This document shows positions 33,577-35,159 of a stretch of 35,159 bases of DNA, piece after piece (positions within the stretch are counted from its first letter, which is position 1; each line of letters opens with the position of its first letter). The notes below the pieces were generated by a model. The model was not told where the DNA came from. It did not search any database and saw only the letters and a program-made list of their open reading frames with translations. Source of the DNA: Candidatus Margulisbacteria bacterium GWF2_35_9 (GTDB taxonomy: Bacteria > Margulisbacteria > Riflemargulisbacteria > GWF2-35-9); assembly GCA_001783275.1 (NCBI GenBank), contig MFRH01000004.1, forward strand, positions 6,265 through 41,423, written 5' to 3'. The translations under genes were made by a program, and so were the position numbers.

Positions 33577-34575
33577 TTAATTCAACAAACATGGCACACT
33601 TTGCTTGCATATTTTACATCTAATTCCATCTAAGTTATTTTCTAGTACTGAAAACCCTCTTCGAGCCACCAATATATTTTTACAGTTCTGACACTGCGTA
33701 ATATCTTCATAGCGCCCATAGACATTTTTAAGTCCGACTATTTTTGCAATCAAAATCGCCTTTTCAAAAAACGTATTGCTAATTGGGGTTTTTTGTTTGT
33801 AATCAAGCATCGGTCTAAACATGGATATATGCCAAGGGATATTGGGATTTAATTTAAATATCCATGTTGCAGCTTCTTCTATTTGCTTCTCATCATCATT
33901 TATATCCGTCACTAAATTTGTTACTAATTCAACATGTCTTTTTTCTGCAACAAGAAACTCGATATTATTCTTTACTGTTTCAAACGCATCTACCCCTGTC
34001 AGTTCTCTATATTTAGACTTTGTAAACGCCTTTAGATCAATGCTGTATGCATCAATTAACTCACCAAAATCTTTGAGCACCTCCAAATTAACAAATCCAT
34101 TCGTCACAAGTACTATTTTAATGTTTTTCGCCTTCAGCACCTTAGCAGCCTCAAAGATTGTCTCACTATTTATTAGCGGTTCATTATATGTAAAAGCAAC
34201 TAATTTCAGTCCATTTTTTATGGTCATATCTACAATATGAAGAGGGTCAACTTGTTCTAAGGGCCTTATAATTGTAGATCGCTGCGGTTGTGATATTTCC
34301 CAATTCTGGCAGTGCTTGCAACGGAAATTACAACCGATAGAACCCAATGATAATATGTTATGTCCAGGATAAAAATGATACAGCGGTTTTTTTTCTATGG
34401 GATCAATCGCAATTGAAGAGTACTTATTGAATGTTTCGGTCCATAATTTACCTGTTTTGTTGACTCTTATCTGACAATAGCCTTTTTGACCATCACCAAT
34501 TCGGCAATGATTCAAACATAGCTCACATTGAACACGTTTATTCTCTAATACACTGTAATACCTTGCTTCTTTCAT
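33577..34575 (-). CDS. AmmeMemoRadiSam-system radical SAM enzyme
   Basis: A 332-residue radical SAM protein. The 4Fe-4S motif CxxxCxxC is at Cys82, Cys86 and Cys89 (IGCNFRCKHCQNW). An extra cysteine cluster lies at the N-terminus (Cys17, 20, 24, 34) and a zinc-ribbon-like pair at the C-terminus (CQNC and CKIC). FTYNEPLINSETIFEA and YSIDLKAF are typical of the pyruvate-formate-lyase-activase-like group called AmmeMemoRadiSam. Its usual partners AMMECR1 and MEMO are not in the window. Function of the system is unsettled. No Shine-Dalgarno is present; TGGTATAAT ends exactly six bases before ATG 34575, so the mRNA is probably leaderless. Confidence 0.9.
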   Translation of the reverse strand: MKEARYYSVLENKRVQCELCLNHCRIGDGQKGYCQIRVNKTGKLWTETFNKYSSIAIDPIEKKPLYHFYPGHNILSLGSIGCNFRCKHCQNWEISQPQRSTIIRPLEQVDPLHIVDMTIKNGLKLVAFTYNEPLINSETIFEAAKVLKAKNIKIVLVTNGFVNLEVLKDFGELIDAYSIDLKAFTKSKYRELTGVDAFETVKNNIEFLVAEKRHVELVTNLVTDINDDEKQIEEAATWIFKLNPNIPWHISMFRPMLDYKQKTPISNTFFEKAILIAKIVGLKNVYGRYEDITQCQNCKNILVARRGFSVLENNLDGIRCKICKQSVPCLLN

Positions 34576-34581
34576 GGTCTA

Positions 34582-34590
34582 ATTATACCA
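34582..34590 (-). promoter_or_regulatory. Extended -10 promoter placed for a leaderless transcript
   Basis: On the minus strand TGGTATAAT (extended -10), then six bases, then ATG 34575. It has the same geometry as the pth promoter. Confidence 0.6.
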
Positions 34591-34629
34591 CCTTACGAAT
34601 GATTTGTTGCCATCATAACCCCCATTATA

Positions 34630-34635
34630 TATAAT
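34630..34635 (+). promoter_or_regulatory. -10 box of the phosphoribosyltransferase gene
   Basis: TATAAT at 34630-34635; a leader of about 38 bases then contains GAGGA (34671-34675), five bases before ATG 34680. The in-frame ATG at 34638 lies at or before the start point and is rejected. Confidence 0.5.
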
Positions 34636-34679
34636 GAATGAATCAAAGCGCCTGTCAAAATAGAGCTAACGAGGAAACA

Positions 34680-35126
34680 ATGGTAACAGAAGAAAACAAA
34701 AAACTCACTTGGACTGATTTTGATAAATTAACAAATAAAATTATTCAAAATATTCATGATTCTAATATTAAATTTGATGCAATTATCGGTATTGTCCGAG
34801 GTGGATTATTTCTAGCAGGACAGCTATCTTATAAACTTGATATTAAAAAAGTATACACTATTAACACACAGCTTTATGCTGATAAACAATTAATTAGCCC
34901 CAAGGTTCTATATTTTCCAAAAGATATTCACTTTAAAAATGCTTTGGTTGTTGATGATATCCTTGATACAGGGGCTACATTCAATTTAATCAATGACTTG
35001 CTTAAACAAATTTCTGACAATTACCATTGGGCCATTCTTTTAGATAAGGGAAAATCGAATGAGAAAATCGATTTTATTGGGCAAAATATTAATAGGGATA
35101 TATGGGTCGAATTCCCATGGAACTAG
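34680..35126 (+). CDS. Phosphoribosyltransferase, hypoxanthine/xanthine-guanine type
   Basis: A 148-residue type I phosphoribosyltransferase. The PRPP-binding motif ALVVDDILDTGATF (88-101) with its two acidic residues and the earlier loop IIGIVRGGLFLAGQLSYKLD (35-54) are clear. Size and the C-terminal DxWVEFPW resemble xanthine-guanine or hypoxanthine phosphoribosyltransferases, which salvage purine bases using PRPP; the hood that sets base choice is too short to name the substrate. The protein starts at ATG 34680 with GAGGA in front. It is divergent from the radical SAM gene. The last 33 bases of the window after its stop show nothing. Confidence 0.85.
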   Translation: MVTEENKKLTWTDFDKLTNKIIQNIHDSNIKFDAIIGIVRGGLFLAGQLSYKLDIKKVYTINTQLYADKQLISPKVLYFPKDIHFKNALVVDDILDTGATFNLINDLLKQISDNYHWAILLDKGKSNEKIDFIGQNINRDIWVEFPWN

Positions 35127-35159
35127 ATTTTCAAATAATTATCCATGACTTATCCACAG

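Overview
The window is AT-rich, densely packed bacterial DNA from a diderm (Gram-negative type) organism. It carries a complete outer-membrane assembly block (TamB-like protein, two Omp85 proteins, OmpH/Skp chaperone, LpxD, LpxC), PorV/FadL-like barrel proteins and a lipoprotein. The order BamA-OmpH-LpxD-(barrel)-LpxC resembles the outer-membrane clusters of diderm Terrabacteria such as Negativicutes. An uncultured lineage such as Margulisbacteria is my best guess, but this is inference from gene order and composition, not a demonstrated identity. Nothing points to phage, insertion sequences, CRISPR or rRNA.

Layout. 1-5.8 kb: a truncated lipoprotein gene, a PorV-like outer-membrane protein, peptidyl-tRNA hydrolase, an RluB-type pseudouridine synthase, a decayed cheW remnant, a second PorV-like protein, an aminotransferase and a secreted SH3-like protein. 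5.9-15.7 kb: a signalling region with a chemoreceptor, a bactofilin-like membrane protein, an HDOD protein overlapping a soluble hybrid histidine kinase (GAF-HisKA-HATPase-REC-Hpt), five consecutive stand-alone CheY-like receivers, then on the other strand a STAS protein paired with a three-TM cyclic-nucleotide-binding-like protein resembling Popeye proteins. 15.8-16.8 kb: initiator tRNA-fMet with its own terminator, and purU. 16.9-28.2 kb: the outer-membrane block, closed by a perfect bidirectional terminator. 28.3-34.6 kb, minus strand: an isocitrate/isopropylmalate-type dehydrogenase, then a run consisting of an AmmeMemoRadiSam-type radical SAM enzyme, cmk, a DUF502 membrane protein, a small membrane-anchored TPR-like protein and two large unrecognised charged paralogues. 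34.7-35.1 kb: a phosphoribosyltransferase on the plus strand.

How they fit together. The kinase, its Hpt domain and the five receivers look like a branched phosphorelay expressed as one overlapping unit, with HDOD as partner. The TamB/Omp85/Skp/LpxD/LpxC genes build the outer membrane and its lipid A. Several genes lack a Shine-Dalgarno and have a -10 box placed exactly six bases before ATG, suggesting leaderless transcripts. The least explained parts are the two-paralogue operon at 29.5-32.1 kb, the receiver array and the Popeye-like/STAS pair.
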